In this document: in pieces, positions 52,953 to 62,034 of the stretch
Position numbering within the stretch: position 1 is the first letter of the stretch
How the letters are laid out: each line of letters begins with the position of its first letter
DNA from: JAXLQL01 sp046331625
GTDB taxonomy: Bacteria > Acidobacteriota > Terriglobia > Bryobacterales > Bryobacteraceae
Direction of reading: 5' to 3'
Assembly (NCBI GenBank): GCA_046331625.1
Contig: JAXLQL010000003.1
Span: forward strand, 479,731-543,730
DNA length: 64,000 nucleotides
Notes under the pieces: generated by a model
What the model was told of the DNA's origin: nothing
Databases searched by the model: none
Seen by the model: only the letters and a program-made list of their open reading frames with translations
Program-made: the position numbers and the translations under genes

Positions 52953-54212
52953 GTGTTCCGCGGCGGCTATGCGATTCACTACATCCCCGTCGTAGGTTCG
53001 GTGGATCCCGTCGGCTACTCGACGACAACCGCCGTCGTCGCCTCGCAGGACGGCTTCACTCCCAAAGACCGCTTGAACAATCCGTTCCCGAACGGACTCG
53101 CCGCGCGCACCGGCAATTCGCTCGGTCTCGCCACTCTTGTGGGGCAGGGAATCTCCTTCGTCGACCCGAGCGACGTGACGCCGCTGCTCCACACGTGGAA
53201 CTTCAACATCCAGCGCGAGGTCTTCAGCAAATCGCTGCTGCAAGTGGGATACGTCGGCAGCCGCGGCATCCATATTACGTCTGATCCGCAGGTCGGCATC
53301 TCCGAGAACATCAACCAGGTGCCGGCGCAGTATCTCTCGCTCGGGCGCACTCTTCTCGACTCGGTGCCGAATCCGTTCGTCGGCCAAATTTCGGTGGGCC
53401 AGTTGGCCGGAGGCACTGTGCAGCGCCAACAATTGCTGCGCCCGTATCCGCAGTTCCTCGACATCACGCGCAACGTCCCCACTTTCGGCAACACCATCTA
53501 TCACTCGCTGCAGACCAAGTTCGAGCAGCGCATGTGGCACGGCCTCACCACCATCGTTTCGCACACCTTTAGCAAGAACATCGGCGACATCGGCCCCTAT
53601 CAGAACTACTACAATCGCCGCGTGGAGCGCGCCGTCACCACGTTTGACGTTCCGCATCGCCTGACGGTGACCACGAGTTGGGATGTTCCCGTCGGTCGCG
53701 GCCGCAAGTATCTGGGCCAGTCCTCCAAGGCGATGGATCTGATTCTCGGCCAGTGGAACATGGCGACCTTCAGCACGTTCCAATCGGGCTTCCCGGTCAG
53801 CTTCGGTGTTGCGACGAACACGTTGTTCCTTGCAGGCGCCGGCGGCCAGCGGCCCAACGTGATTGGAAATCCCCAGGCCGGTATCAGCGGCAGCATCGGC
53901 GATCGCCTGGCGGCCTACTTCAATACTTCCGCCTTCGCGCAGCCCCCGGACTTCAACTTCGGCAACGCCGGTCCGCGAGTACCCTATGTTCGCGTGCCCG
54001 GCATGAACAACGTGAACCTGACGCTCACCAAGCAGTTCGCCATCACCGAGCGCCTGAAGGTCAACCTGCGAGCCTCGAGCTTCAATCTACTGAATCATCC
54101 TGTGTTCGCAGGTCCGGGGACGACGTTCGGAGCCGTGGGCACGTTCGGCCGCATCTCCGGCCAGGCGAACCTGAGCCGCCAGTCCGAACTCGTGCTGCGC
54201 CTCATCTTCTGA
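52953..54212 (+). CDS. TonB-dependent receptor (2), C-terminal barrel part
   Basis: Continuation of the receptor that starts at 50804: VFRGGYAIHY, FGNTIYHSLQTKFEQRMWHG, FDVPHRLTVTTSWDVP and a C-terminal phenylalanine (LVLRLIF) typical of outer-membrane barrels. The homologous frame is already open from about 52845 (GLVYAGVDG), so the nominal GTG at 52953 is not a true start. If the indels are real, the gene is inactive. The clustering of all indels in 100 bases also fits a local assembly error. Confidence 0.8.
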   Translation: MFRGGYAIHYIPVVGSVDPVGYSTTTAVVASQDGFTPKDRLNNPFPNGLAARTGNSLGLATLVGQGISFVDPSDVTPLLHTWNFNIQREVFSKSLLQVGYVGSRGIHITSDPQVGISENINQVPAQYLSLGRTLLDSVPNPFVGQISVGQLAGGTVQRQQLLRPYPQFLDITRNVPTFGNTIYHSLQTKFEQRMWHGLTTIVSHTFSKNIGDIGPYQNYYNRRVERAVTTFDVPHRLTVTTSWDVPVGRGRKYLGQSSKAMDLILGQWNMATFSTFQSGFPVSFGVATNTLFLAGAGGQRPNVIGNPQAGISGSIGDRLAAYFNTSAFAQPPDFNFGNAGPRVPYVRVPGMNNVNLTLTKQFAITERLKVNLRASSFNLLNHPVFAGPGTTFGAVGTFGRISGQANLSRQSELVLRLIF

Positions 54213-54236
54213 CGACACTGCACCGCCAGCCTCTCC

Positions 54237-54265
54237 GAGCCGCGACCGTAAGGGAGCGGTACCTC
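54237..54265. repeat. possible REP-like element
   Basis: CCGCGACCGTAAGGGAGCGG at 54240-54259 has CCGC/GCGG ends and flanking GAG/CTC. From memory, similar sequences recur between genes in Solibacter-type genomes. Only one copy is in this window, so the call is weak. Confidence 0.3.
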
Positions 54266-54375
54266 GTTTGAGTCAAAGACGTGATCGGTTCCGCGAGTTG
54301 CGGCGATTCGACGAGTATCCAGCCGCTGCTCAGCAAGCCCCTATTGGCCGAGCCTCAATCGCCGAGCCGGTGTAT

Positions 54376-54600
54376 TCATGCGGCAAACCGGACAATCTCG
54401 ACCTCGGAACGGCGCAGAGCTGCCTCGTTTGCGAGCTCCAACACCCGCTCAGTCATTTGACTGTCCAGATAATACTCGCCACAGTTGTCACAGATCTCGG
54501 CCGGCACATCCCGCAGCACAACGGTCGTAGCGCCTCGCGACAGAGTTATCGTCGTGGTGCCCACTTCAGTTGCGCCGGTCTTGCAAATCAGACAAGTCAT
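54376..54600 (-). CDS. YgiT/MqsA-type zinc finger antitoxin
   Basis: The ATG at 54600 has AGGAGG upstream and overlaps the stop of the toxin gene (ATGA). 74 aa: MTCLICKTGATEVGTTTITL then VPAEICDNCGEYYLD, four cysteines in two CxxC pairs as in YgiT-type zinc fingers. The helical tail follows (MTERVLELANEAA). In this family the antitoxin is normally paired with a DUF4258 toxin, as here. It looks intact. Confidence 0.85.
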   Translation of the reverse strand: MTCLICKTGATEVGTTTITLSRGATTVVLRDVPAEICDNCGEYYLDSQMTERVLELANEAALRRSEVEIVRFAA

Positions 54601-54882
54601 GGCAACCTCCTGGTCCGGAAATCCTTCTCCCATCGTTTGGGATCGGGGACGTAGGCGGTGACGATGTGGCAAACCCCTGTCTCCGTATCCAAAGCCGCTA
54701 CAACGTGAATCGCTCTCCCGCGTACGAATCCCATCATCAACACACTCGGAAATGGTCGATCTTCAGCATACTCGCGAATCATCGTTCCGTGCCGCGCTAC
54801 TTCGAGCACCTCCGGCGCGGCTATTCTTTCCTCGCATCCGCCGGAGCGCGTGCCCCGAGTACTTCGCGATTCGGAACTCCAA
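54597..54882 (-). pseudogene. DUF4258 toxin gene, frameshifted
   Basis: From TTG at 54882 the frame reads MEFRIAKYSGHALRRMR and then shifts at about 54832. EERIAAPEVLEVARHGTMIR and FVRGRAIHVVAALDTETGVC to VTAYVPDPKRWEKDFR follow in another frame to the stop at 54597. Together they form a full-length DUF4258 protein. As written, only a 70-aa fragment from GTG at 54809 could be made, without the catalytic RHALxRM region. Confidence 0.6.
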
Positions 54883-55122
54883 GACTCATTCTACTCTCGG
54901 GACCCCGGCGAGGCCCTGCGCGGCATCCCTCCTCGACTCTCGAGGCCTCGCACGCACCTCACGATGTCGCGTCAAGCACCTGCTGCCCATCCTGTCGCAC
55001 CGGTCCTTGCGTTTCGGCACCGGCTGAGATAAAGTGACCGCTAGGTTTTCGCCCAGGTGGAAGCGTAGTGGGGCTTCGCCTTGGCCGGAGCCTGGTTCGA
55101 TTCTGAATCAAGGAATAAGATC

Positions 55123-58100
55123 ATGGCTAACGGATGTACTGACCCCCGTGGCAGCAGTCTCCGCCGCGGGACCGTAGTTCTCTCTTGCTTGGCGCTCCTC
55201 GCTCCAAGCCTTCTCGTCGCCCAGTCGTTTCAGGCGTCTGTGTCCGGAATCGTCAGCGATTCCACAGGCGCCGTCGTGCCCAAAGTCAAGGTGACCGTCA
55301 CTGACTCGGCCCGCGGCGTGTCCTTTACCGCCACCACCAATCAGGATGGCGTTTGGCTTATCAACAACTTGACTCCGAGCACCTACCGCATCACCGCGGA
55401 AGCCTCCGGATTCTCCACCTATCAGATGGATACCTTCCCCCTCACCGCGCGGCAGGAAGCGGTCCTCAACATCACCATGCAGATCGGTCAGACCAATCAG
55501 ACCGTCGAAGTCAGCAGTCAGGTCCAGATGGTCGACCCGTCCAATGCCACTCTCGGCGGCGTCGTCAACAACAAGTCGATCGTCGATCTGCCCATCATCA
55601 ATCGGAACGTGCTCACGCTGATGGCCATCGAGCCCGGCGTTCAGCCCTCCACGCAGAACAACTATTCCAGCAACTTCTTCACCAGTTCCATCCGCTACTC
55701 CTTCAACGGTGGCCTCGAGTCGACTTCTGACTTCCAACAGGACGGCATCTCGATCCTCAATCAAAGCGACATCCCCGGCATCATGGGCCTCACCATGCTC
55801 CCCTCGGTGGACGCGGTGGATGAAATGCGCGTGCAGACCAACGGCTACTCGGCCGTCTACGGCCGCAGCGGCGGCGGCATCACCACCATGGTCACCAAGT
55901 CCGGCACCAACGAGATTCACGGCTCGGCTTACGATTTTGTTCGCAACAACGGCCTGAACTCGAACAACTTTTTCTCCAACCGTTCCGGCGCCAAGATCGC
56001 GCCCCTCCATGAACATCAGTACGGCGGATCCGTCGGTGGCCCCATTATCAAGAACAAGACCTTCTTCTTCGGCCTGCTCGAACGCAACGTCAACAACGCC
56101 GGCGCGTTCTCTCTGTTTACGGTTCCCTCCGCTGCCATGCGCAACGGCGATTTCTCCGGCGCAACCACCGCGGCCGGCCTGCCGAAGACCATCTACAACC
56201 CGTTCAGTCTCGCCAATGACGCTTCGGGCAATGCGGTCCGTTCTCCGTTCCCCGGCAACATCATTCCCGCGAGCTTGATTGACCCGGTCGGCGCCAAGGC
56301 GGTTACCTATTGGCCAACGGCCAACCTCGGAGGCGTCGCCAACAACCTCCAGAAGACCGCCGTCAGCGCGAACCCGCTGCAGCAGATCACCGCGAAGATC
56401 GACCATAACTTCAGCACCAACAAGCGCGCCTTCGGCCGCTACGGTTACCTCTACAACGTGGCCGGTTCGCCCAACTTCTACGGCAACCTGGCCGATACGG
56501 GCTTCGGACCCATGACCGTGCACGCCCACAACCTCGCGCTCGGGTACACGCAGTCCCTTGGCGCCGCTACGGTTCTCGAACTGCGCGCTGGTGTGAACCG
56601 CTTCTCCGCTCTTCGCCCCAGCAACGGGCTCGGCTTCAAGATCACCACGCTCGGCCTGCCGGCCTCCGCGGAAGCCTACCTCGAACAGGGCGACGTCGAC
56701 GAGTTTCCGGGCATCGCCACTCAGGGCTACTCTTTGCTCGGCAACAACAACGGTCCCTACTACGAGAGCCACGAGCTCGACTACATCTTCTCCGGGAACG
56801 TGGTCCGCATCATCGGCAAACACACGCTCTCCATTGGCGGCGAGCATCGCGACTACTTCCTCAACTTCCTGCAAACCAACCCGCTGCTTCTGAATTTCAG
56901 CGCTAGCATGACGCAGGGACCCAATCCCCGCGCGGTGGCCGCGACGGCCGGTGACGGCGTTGCTTCACTCCTGCTCGGCGCGGGTGACAGCGGCAGCGCT
57001 GGCTATTACGCCCGCACCGCCAATGCCAACCACTACTTCGCTGAGTTCGTTCAAGACGACATCAAGTGGACCAAGAAACTGACCATGAACATCGGGTTCC
57101 GCCTCGAACAGGAGACCGGCACCAAGGAACGTTATGACCGGATGGCCGCCATTGACCCCTATGTCTTGAACCCCGTCTCCAGCAAGGTCAAGAACCCATT
57201 CACCGGACAGACTCCTTGGAATCTCTACGGCGGTTACGTCTTCGCCGGAACTGGCGATGGCAGCCTCGGCCGGCATACCATCCGCCCCGTCGAATGGAAG
57301 CCCAGTCCGCGCATCGGTCTCGCCTACTCCCTCGACGACAAGACCGTCATTCGCGCGTCCTACGGCATGCTCTTCGGTGTTCCGTACGCGGGCGCCACCC
57401 GTGCCTTCACCAGCGGTCTCTTTCAGACCGCCACCCCGTGGGTCGCCACCATCGATGGCATCACGCCCAACGCCCTCCTGAAGAACCCGTTCCCCACCGG
57501 CTACTTCTATCCGCCAGGAAGCTCCCAGGGCTTGCTCTCTGGCCTCGGCCAAGGGCTGTCGAGCGCGCTGCCCAGCGAACTCCACACGCTCTACAACCAG
57601 CAGTGGAATTTCTCCATTCAACGCAGCGTCGCCACCAATGCCATGCTTCAAGTGGCCTACGTGGGCAACAAGGGAACGCACCTCTTCTGGGGCGCCGGCA
57701 GCCAGCAGATGAACCAGTTGGCGCCGCAGTACAGCGCCCTCGGGAATCAGTTGCTCAATCCCGTGGCCAATCCGTTCTTCGGAATCGTCACCACAGGAGC
57801 GCTCGCGCAATCCACCGTGCAGTACGGTCAGCTTCTGCGGCCCTTCCCGGCTTGGCAGGGTGTTGGCGCCGATGGCAGAGCGGTTGGCAACTCCGAGTAC
57901 GAAGCCCTCCAGGTCTCCTTCACCAAGCGATTCACCGGTGGCGTGAGCCTCATCTCCGGCTACACCTGGGCGAAGCTCATGACCGATGTTGCCGATGGAA
58001 CCTGGGCCGGCACGCCCTCCATCCGCAGCTTCTACTGTGCCCGTTGCGAACACTCCCCCAGCGGCTATGACGTGCCTCATCGCTTCACCTTCAGCGGTGT

Positions 58101-58617
58101 CGCCGAACTGCCTTTCGGCAGAGGCAAGAAATTCGGAAACCACTGGAATCGCGCGGTGGATAGCGTGCTCGGCGGCTGGCAGACCAACGCCATCTTCACC
58201 TTGGCCTCCGGGATTCCACTCGTGTTCTCCACGGCTCTCAACACCAGCTTCACCTTCGGTGGCGGACAGCATCCCAACACCGTGGCGAGCCCCGTGCTGT
58301 CGAGCGGTAAGAGCATCTACCAGTGGTTCAATACCGCTGCTTTCGCGCAACCCGCGAACTTCACCTCGGGGACGTTGTCTCGGACCTACACCGGCGTCCG
58401 GACCGACAAGCTGAAGAACATCGACTTCTCGTTGTTCAAGAATTTCTTGCTCACCGAGCGGTTCAAACTCCAGCTCCGCGCCGAGTCCTTCAACCTCACC
58501 AATACGCCCGTGTTCGGCGCCCCCGGCGTCGCGCTCAACGGCGTCAACTTCGGCGTCATCGCCGGACAGTCCAATCCGCCTCGCAACATTCAGCTTGCCC
58601 TGAAGCTGTTGTTCTGA
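55123..58617 (+). CDS. TonB-dependent receptor with carboxypeptidase-regulatory domain (3)
   Basis: The ATG at 55123 is preceded by AAGGA at a spacing of about 9 and leads into a signal peptide ending LLVAQ; 1164 aa. CarboxypepD_reg domain at residues about 35-118 (ASVSGIVSDSTGAVVPKVKV), plug with VDAVDEMRVQTNGYSAVYGRSGG, a long barrel, and the C-terminal LALKLLF. It is uninterrupted, unlike receptor 2. It ends with a strong terminator. Substrate unknown. Confidence 0.92.
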   Translation: MANGCTDPRGSSLRRGTVVLSCLALLAPSLLVAQSFQASVSGIVSDSTGAVVPKVKVTVTDSARGVSFTATTNQDGVWLINNLTPSTYRITAEASGFSTYQMDTFPLTARQEAVLNITMQIGQTNQTVEVSSQVQMVDPSNATLGGVVNNKSIVDLPIINRNVLTLMAIEPGVQPSTQNNYSSNFFTSSIRYSFNGGLESTSDFQQDGISILNQSDIPGIMGLTMLPSVDAVDEMRVQTNGYSAVYGRSGGGITTMVTKSGTNEIHGSAYDFVRNNGLNSNNFFSNRSGAKIAPLHEHQYGGSVGGPIIKNKTFFFGLLERNVNNAGAFSLFTVPSAAMRNGDFSGATTAAGLPKTIYNPFSLANDASGNAVRSPFPGNIIPASLIDPVGAKAVTYWPTANLGGVANNLQKTAVSANPLQQITAKIDHNFSTNKRAFGRYGYLYNVAGSPNFYGNLADTGFGPMTVHAHNLALGYTQSLGAATVLELRAGVNRFSALRPSNGLGFKITTLGLPASAEAYLEQGDVDEFPGIATQGYSLLGNNNGPYYESHELDYIFSGNVVRIIGKHTLSIGGEHRDYFLNFLQTNPLLLNFSASMTQGPNPRAVAATAGDGVASLLLGAGDSGSAGYYARTANANHYFAEFVQDDIKWTKKLTMNIGFRLEQETGTKERYDRMAAIDPYVLNPVSSKVKNPFTGQTPWNLYGGYVFAGTGDGSLGRHTIRPVEWKPSPRIGLAYSLDDKTVIRASYGMLFGVPYAGATRAFTSGLFQTATPWVATIDGITPNALLKNPFPTGYFYPPGSSQGLLSGLGQGLSSALPSELHTLYNQQWNFSIQRSVATNAMLQVAYVGNKGTHLFWGAGSQQMNQLAPQYSALGNQLLNPVANPFFGIVTTGALAQSTVQYGQLLRPFPAWQGVGADGRAVGNSEYEALQVSFTKRFTGGVSLISGYTWAKLMTDVADGTWAGTPSIRSFYCARCEHSPSGYDVPHRFTFSGVAELPFGRGKKFGNHWNRAVDSVLGGWQTNAIFTLASGIPLVFSTALNTSFTFGGGQHPNTVASPVLSSGKSIYQWFNTAAFAQPANFTSGTLSRTYTGVRTDKLKNIDFSLFKNFLLTERFKLQLRAESFNLTNTPVFGAPGVALNGVNFGVIAGQSNPPRNIQLALKLLF

Positions 58618-58635
58618 TGTTCTGATTCACACCTG

Positions 58636-58680
58636 CCGCCAGGAGGGTCTTCGCGGACCTTCCTGGCGGCGTCGTATTTT
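58636..58680 (+). terminator. intrinsic terminator after TonB receptor 3
   Basis: CCGCCAGGA...GTC at 58636-58649 pairs with GAC...TCCTGGCGG at 58656-58669 around a TTCGCG loop. It is followed by CGTCGTATTTT. The stem is about 13 pairs with one imperfection, starting 19 bases after the receptor stop. Confidence 0.8.
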
Positions 58681-58739
58681 CGAGCGAGCGCTTGGCTCAC
58701 CTCGGCGCGGGCGCTAAACTCTTGGGGACAAGGCAGACC

Positions 58740-59090
58740 ATGAACAACACCAGGGTATTCAAGATGGCGTTCGCGAGCGTCTACCCGCATTACATCGCCA
58801 AGGCGGAAAGGAAGGGCCGCACCAAACAAGAGGTGCACGCCGTCATTCATTGGCTCACGGGCTACGACGAACAGGCGCTCCAGCGCCAGATCGACACCAA
58901 GGCCGACTTCGAGACCTTCTTCGCCCGCGCTCCCCGCATCAACCCGAACGTCTCCAAGATCACCGGGATGATCTGCGGCTATCGCGTCGAGGAGATCGAA
59001 GACAAGCTCATGCAACAGATCCGCTATCTGGACAAGCTTGTGGACGAACTCGCCAATGGAAAGGCCATGGACAAGATCCTGCGAAAGTGA
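58740..59090 (+). CDS. DUF2200 family protein
   Basis: 116 aa from the ATG at 58740 (MNNTRVFKMAFASVYPHYI). KMAFASVYPHYIAKAERKGR, VHAVIHWLTGYD, and NPNVSKITGMICGYRVEEIE cover the whole DUF2200 family, a compact helical cytoplasmic protein of unknown function found across bacteria. The open frame extends upstream to 58692 but those residues do not belong to the family. Confidence 0.88.
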   Translation: MNNTRVFKMAFASVYPHYIAKAERKGRTKQEVHAVIHWLTGYDEQALQRQIDTKADFETFFARAPRINPNVSKITGMICGYRVEEIEDKLMQQIRYLDKLVDELANGKAMDKILRK

Positions 59091-59565
59091 GCAGCGCTCC
59101 GCTTCTACTCCTGCGCGGGACGGGGCTCATGCGCACGTACGACGCTCTGTGTCCCCGGATTGCGGCTCCGCCGCGATGTACTACTATCCTTCAGTTTCTT
59201 CGCCTGCCGCGAAGATTTCAGTCCCGCCACCTGGGGCGCAGTGAATTTCAGCTGCTTGGATCGGTGCCCGCTTCCGGTACCCAGCCCCTCTTGGTCAGCG
59301 CCGGGCGGCGGGTCAGGCGGCTAGCGGCACGTGAGCGCGCATCGTGGCCGCCGTCCGAACGCCATCCGGATGGCCGGCCGTGCTGCGGCCGGGGAACCGG
59401 ATTCTGCGCGTCCGCGGGCGGGGTGCACGCCCCTGCCGTACAAGTGGAGCACGCTCACGCAAGCAGCGCGCTTCTGCGTTTTGCAGATCGTTCCGCGCAA
59501 GCCGCCAACGGACCTACGGTCACGGCGCTGCTCGCGGCACACACCGCTTGTCTCCGCCAGATCCG
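59091..59565. other. non-coding stretch, no gene recognised
   Basis: About 475 bases between DUF2200 and the greB stop. Reading frames are short, Arg/Pro-rich and unlike any family. A partial match to the dispersed repeat core (TTTCAGTCCCGC at about 59218) and a GGCCGGCCGTGCTGCGGCCGG hairpin-like element near 59373 are present. It may be decayed sequence. Confidence 0.4.
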
Positions 59566-60168
59566 CTAGTCGCGGCGAGAACGGCCCTTTGCCGAAGCCT
59601 CGGCTCCCGGTGGCTCTCGGAACGGTTCCACTGCAATGCGCTCGTAGCGGACCTCCAGCACCGTCAGGTACGTCGTACCGCCCGGCGCTTGGAGCATGAC
59701 GCGGTCATCCTCCGCCGAATTCATCAATGCGCGACCCAGCGGCGACAGCCAACTGATGTGGTTGCGCTCGAGATCGATCTCGTCGGGACCCACGATACTC
59801 ACCACTCGCTCCGTTCCCGCTTCATTCTCGAAACGCACCGTCGCTCCAAAGAAGACCCTCTCCGCCGCCCGGCCCTTTCTGGGGGCTTCGGGGTCAACCA
59901 CTTCCGCCGCCTCGATTCGCTTCGTCAGGAAGCGGATCCGCCCATCGATCTGGCGCAGCCGCCGCTTGCCGTACTGATAATCGGCGTTCTCACTGCGGTC
60001 GCCGTTGCTCGCCGCCCACGCCACTACCTCGGTTACGGCCGGACGTTCCCTGGTAAGCAGAAACCGGTGCTCGTCTTTCAGCCGCTGCAGGCCGCCTGGC
60101 GTGATGTAGTTCTTGAGCGGTGTTGTGTGCTCGTCCGGTCTTGGCTTTCTCGTAAACCCATCTCGCAT
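59566..60168 (-). CDS. greB: transcription elongation factor GreB
   Basis: 200 aa from the ATG at 60168 (MRDGFTRKPRPDEHTTPL). GreA/GreB N-terminal coiled coil at about 25-95 (YITPGGLQRLKDEHRFLLT, ENADYQYGKRRLRQIDGRIRFL, the GreB-specific ENADYQYGKRRL), then the C-terminal FKBP-like domain (VGPDEIDLERNHISWLSPLG). It stimulates cleavage of backtracked transcripts by RNA polymerase. A C-terminal extension (EPFREPPGAEASAKGRSRRD) is longer than usual. Confidence 0.92.
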   Translation of the reverse strand: MRDGFTRKPRPDEHTTPLKNYITPGGLQRLKDEHRFLLTRERPAVTEVVAWAASNGDRSENADYQYGKRRLRQIDGRIRFLTKRIEAAEVVDPEAPRKGRAAERVFFGATVRFENEAGTERVVSIVGPDEIDLERNHISWLSPLGRALMNSAEDDRVMLQAPGGTTYLTVLEVRYERIAVEPFREPPGAEASAKGRSRRD

Positions 60169-60591
60169 GTCTTCACTGATTGTTCCACAAGCCGTCAGTG
60201 TCGCTGCACTGACCCGCACCCACCTGCGCCGGCGCAGCGCTTCTTGGCACCTGGCGCACCAGCGCGACAACGCGCACCCGGTTCGCCCCGTGCACGATCA
60301 CGCGTAGCGAAAGCCCCCCGCTCCATGCTCGGCAGCTCAACCTCGAGTGTCGCCCGCCCGGCCTTTCACCTTCTGCAGCTTGATCGGATCCCATCCGCAG
60401 CCTGCGAGCCGCGTCTGCTGAGCCGAGCCGATCTGGCGTCCGGGCTGCAGCCCAACCCCCGGCAATCGCATGTCCACCTCAAAGGGTGGACGCACCGCGC
60501 GGATCCACGGCGGACACAATGCTTTCCTCGGTACGAGCCTCGTTAGGATACTGATTCTCCGAAACCCGCGCGACTCTGTGGGCCCGCCCTC
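60169..60591. other. non-coding stretch upstream of greB, no gene recognised
   Basis: About 420 bases. Minus-strand fragments such as LRVIVHGANRVRVVALVRQV look protein-like, but no frame is long or starts sensibly. It may be a degraded gene plus the greB promoter. Nothing firm. Confidence 0.35.
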
Positions 60592-61055
60592 TCATCGCTT
60601 CTTGCCACCTACGAACGGCATGGAGGCCGACTGCTTCATCCACAACGTCACTTGCCGCTCGTCGAGATCGTCAACGGACGAAAGCTCGACACCGCGTGTG
60701 GCCTTGCCCATCCCGATCGCCGTCACGGGCGGTTCTGGCTCGAGCTCCGCGCCGCGAATGAACATTAGTTTCAGGTAGCCGGCGAAGGCGCCGGACGAAA
60801 AGCACCAACCACCACCGGCGCCGTAGTATGCCATTCCCCACTTCACCGCACGCCGCAGGTCCGGCTGGACCTTAGCGGACAGGGCATCGATGCGCTCGGC
60901 GATGCCCCGCTGTGGCTGCGGCAAGCGGCGATGTGGCCGAACACTGGCGCATCGTCTTTCGCGGCTTTCGCGCTGCTTGCCTTGCCCGTCATCGCGACCA
61001 GCAGCTTCGTAACGGACTTGCTTTGGGCACTCCCCTTGGCGCTCGACTTTCTCAT
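60592..61055 (-). pseudogene. DUF1801 family gene with one-base frameshift
   Basis: The ATG at 61055 starts MRKSSAKGSAQSKSVTKLLV and runs in frame to FGHIAA. The DUF1801 core LPQPQRGIAERIDAL then RRAVKWGMAYYG and FAGYLKLMF follows in the next frame from about 60925, to the stop at 60592. A single missing base in GCCGCTTG would restore one 154-codon frame. DUF1801 is a small YdhG-like domain of unknown role. Sequence error is a realistic alternative. Confidence 0.65.
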
Positions 61056-61200
61056 GCGTTCACCGCGCCGGACTCACCGCCGGCGCATACGCGGGGAGAA
61101 GCCACGGCTGCGGCAGTGACCGCTGCGCACTTGTGCGTGGTTGCCCCGTTCATGGTTTGCTCCCTGGCGTTGGTTGTTTCCTGGTTTCCCAAGCCAACGG

Positions 61201-62034
61201 TCAGTGGTGCTTGCCTGCGGCCGTCCCGTCGGACCAGTTCGCCACCATCACCAGGAACACGAGAATCCGCGGCAGCTCTTTCAGTTGTGATTGTTCGTCG
61301 GAGATGTACCAAAAGGGACTAGCCATGACCGGCGAACCCACTGCGTAAGCTCCCCAATCCTTGGCGTCCGGCAAAGCCGTGTACCACATCAGATGCGGCA
61401 CATTGTGATCCCCTTCGTCGCTGAGATAGGAAAAATTCGACATCATGTAGTCCATCGCGCCGTCTTCGAGAGCCGCCAGTTGCTTCGTCGCGAAGGCCGC
61501 CTCATGGGCCGCAACGATCTCGGCCTTCGAGCGGCCGGCCATGATCATCTTGGCCCGAAGTCTGGTGATCGGCAGTATCCACCGCGCAGCTTGTGGGTTC
61601 ATACAATCGGCTGCCCTAACCTTCGGGTTCCAGAATTCGGGCCAATCGAACATCCCCATCCAACTTCTCCCTACCAGGCAGACAAACCCGTTCTTGCCTG
61701 GGATCGCCGTTTCGAAACCGCGGCTCCCAAGAACCAACACCTCTGCTTCACGCGAAATGGACTCGGGCGCTGCGCTGCGCGCCAGAGCGATTTCTTTGGT
61801 TCGGTCCATCAGGTACTGCTCGGTTGGGGCCATGTTCGGATATTTGGTTTGGGCGTCCTGCGCCATGGACTGGCAAACCGTACCGGACACGAACAGGCTG
61901 AGACCGCAGAGCGCAAGTCCGCCCGCCTTTCGCACTATGTTCCTCCGGAGATCGCCGCCGAACCACTGGCGCTCGAGCGCCGCGAGCGTGCGGCAGCCGG
62001 CATGCAACGGCAGGTCAGTAGTTGCGCTTTTCAT
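61201..62034 (-). CDS. exported hypothetical protein in ArsR operon
   Basis: 277 aa; the ATG overlaps the stop of the SRPBCC gene. The N-terminal 35 residues are polar, followed by one hydrophobic span (about 36-58, GGLALCGLSLFVSGTVCQ). The soluble domain has FVCLVGRSWMGMFDWPEFWN, DCMNPQAARWILP and DEGDHNVPHLMWYTALPD. The family is uncharacterised but looks well conserved in style. It is presumably expressed with ArsR and SRPBCC. Confidence 0.7.
   Translation of the reverse strand: MKSATTDLPLHAGCRTLAALERQWFGGDLRRNIVRKAGGLALCGLSLFVSGTVCQSMAQDAQTKYPNMAPTEQYLMDRTKEIALARSAAPESISREAEVLVLGSRGFETAIPGKNGFVCLVGRSWMGMFDWPEFWNPKVRAADCMNPQAARWILPITRLRAKMIMAGRSKAEIVAAHEAAFATKQLAALEDGAMDYMMSNFSYLSDEGDHNVPHLMWYTALPDAKDWGAYAVGSPVMASPFWYISDEQSQLKELPRILVFLVMVANWSDGTAAGKHH

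Noticed and set aside
55108..56874. 588-aa open frame on the minus strand opposite TonB receptor 3
   Set aside because: Mirror of the receptor codons; composition Val/Gly/Asp-rich and no recognisable domain.
61052..61312. 86-aa minus-strand frame between the unknown and DUF1801 genes
   Set aside because: Overlaps the end of the unknown gene in another frame, without family resemblance or start signal.
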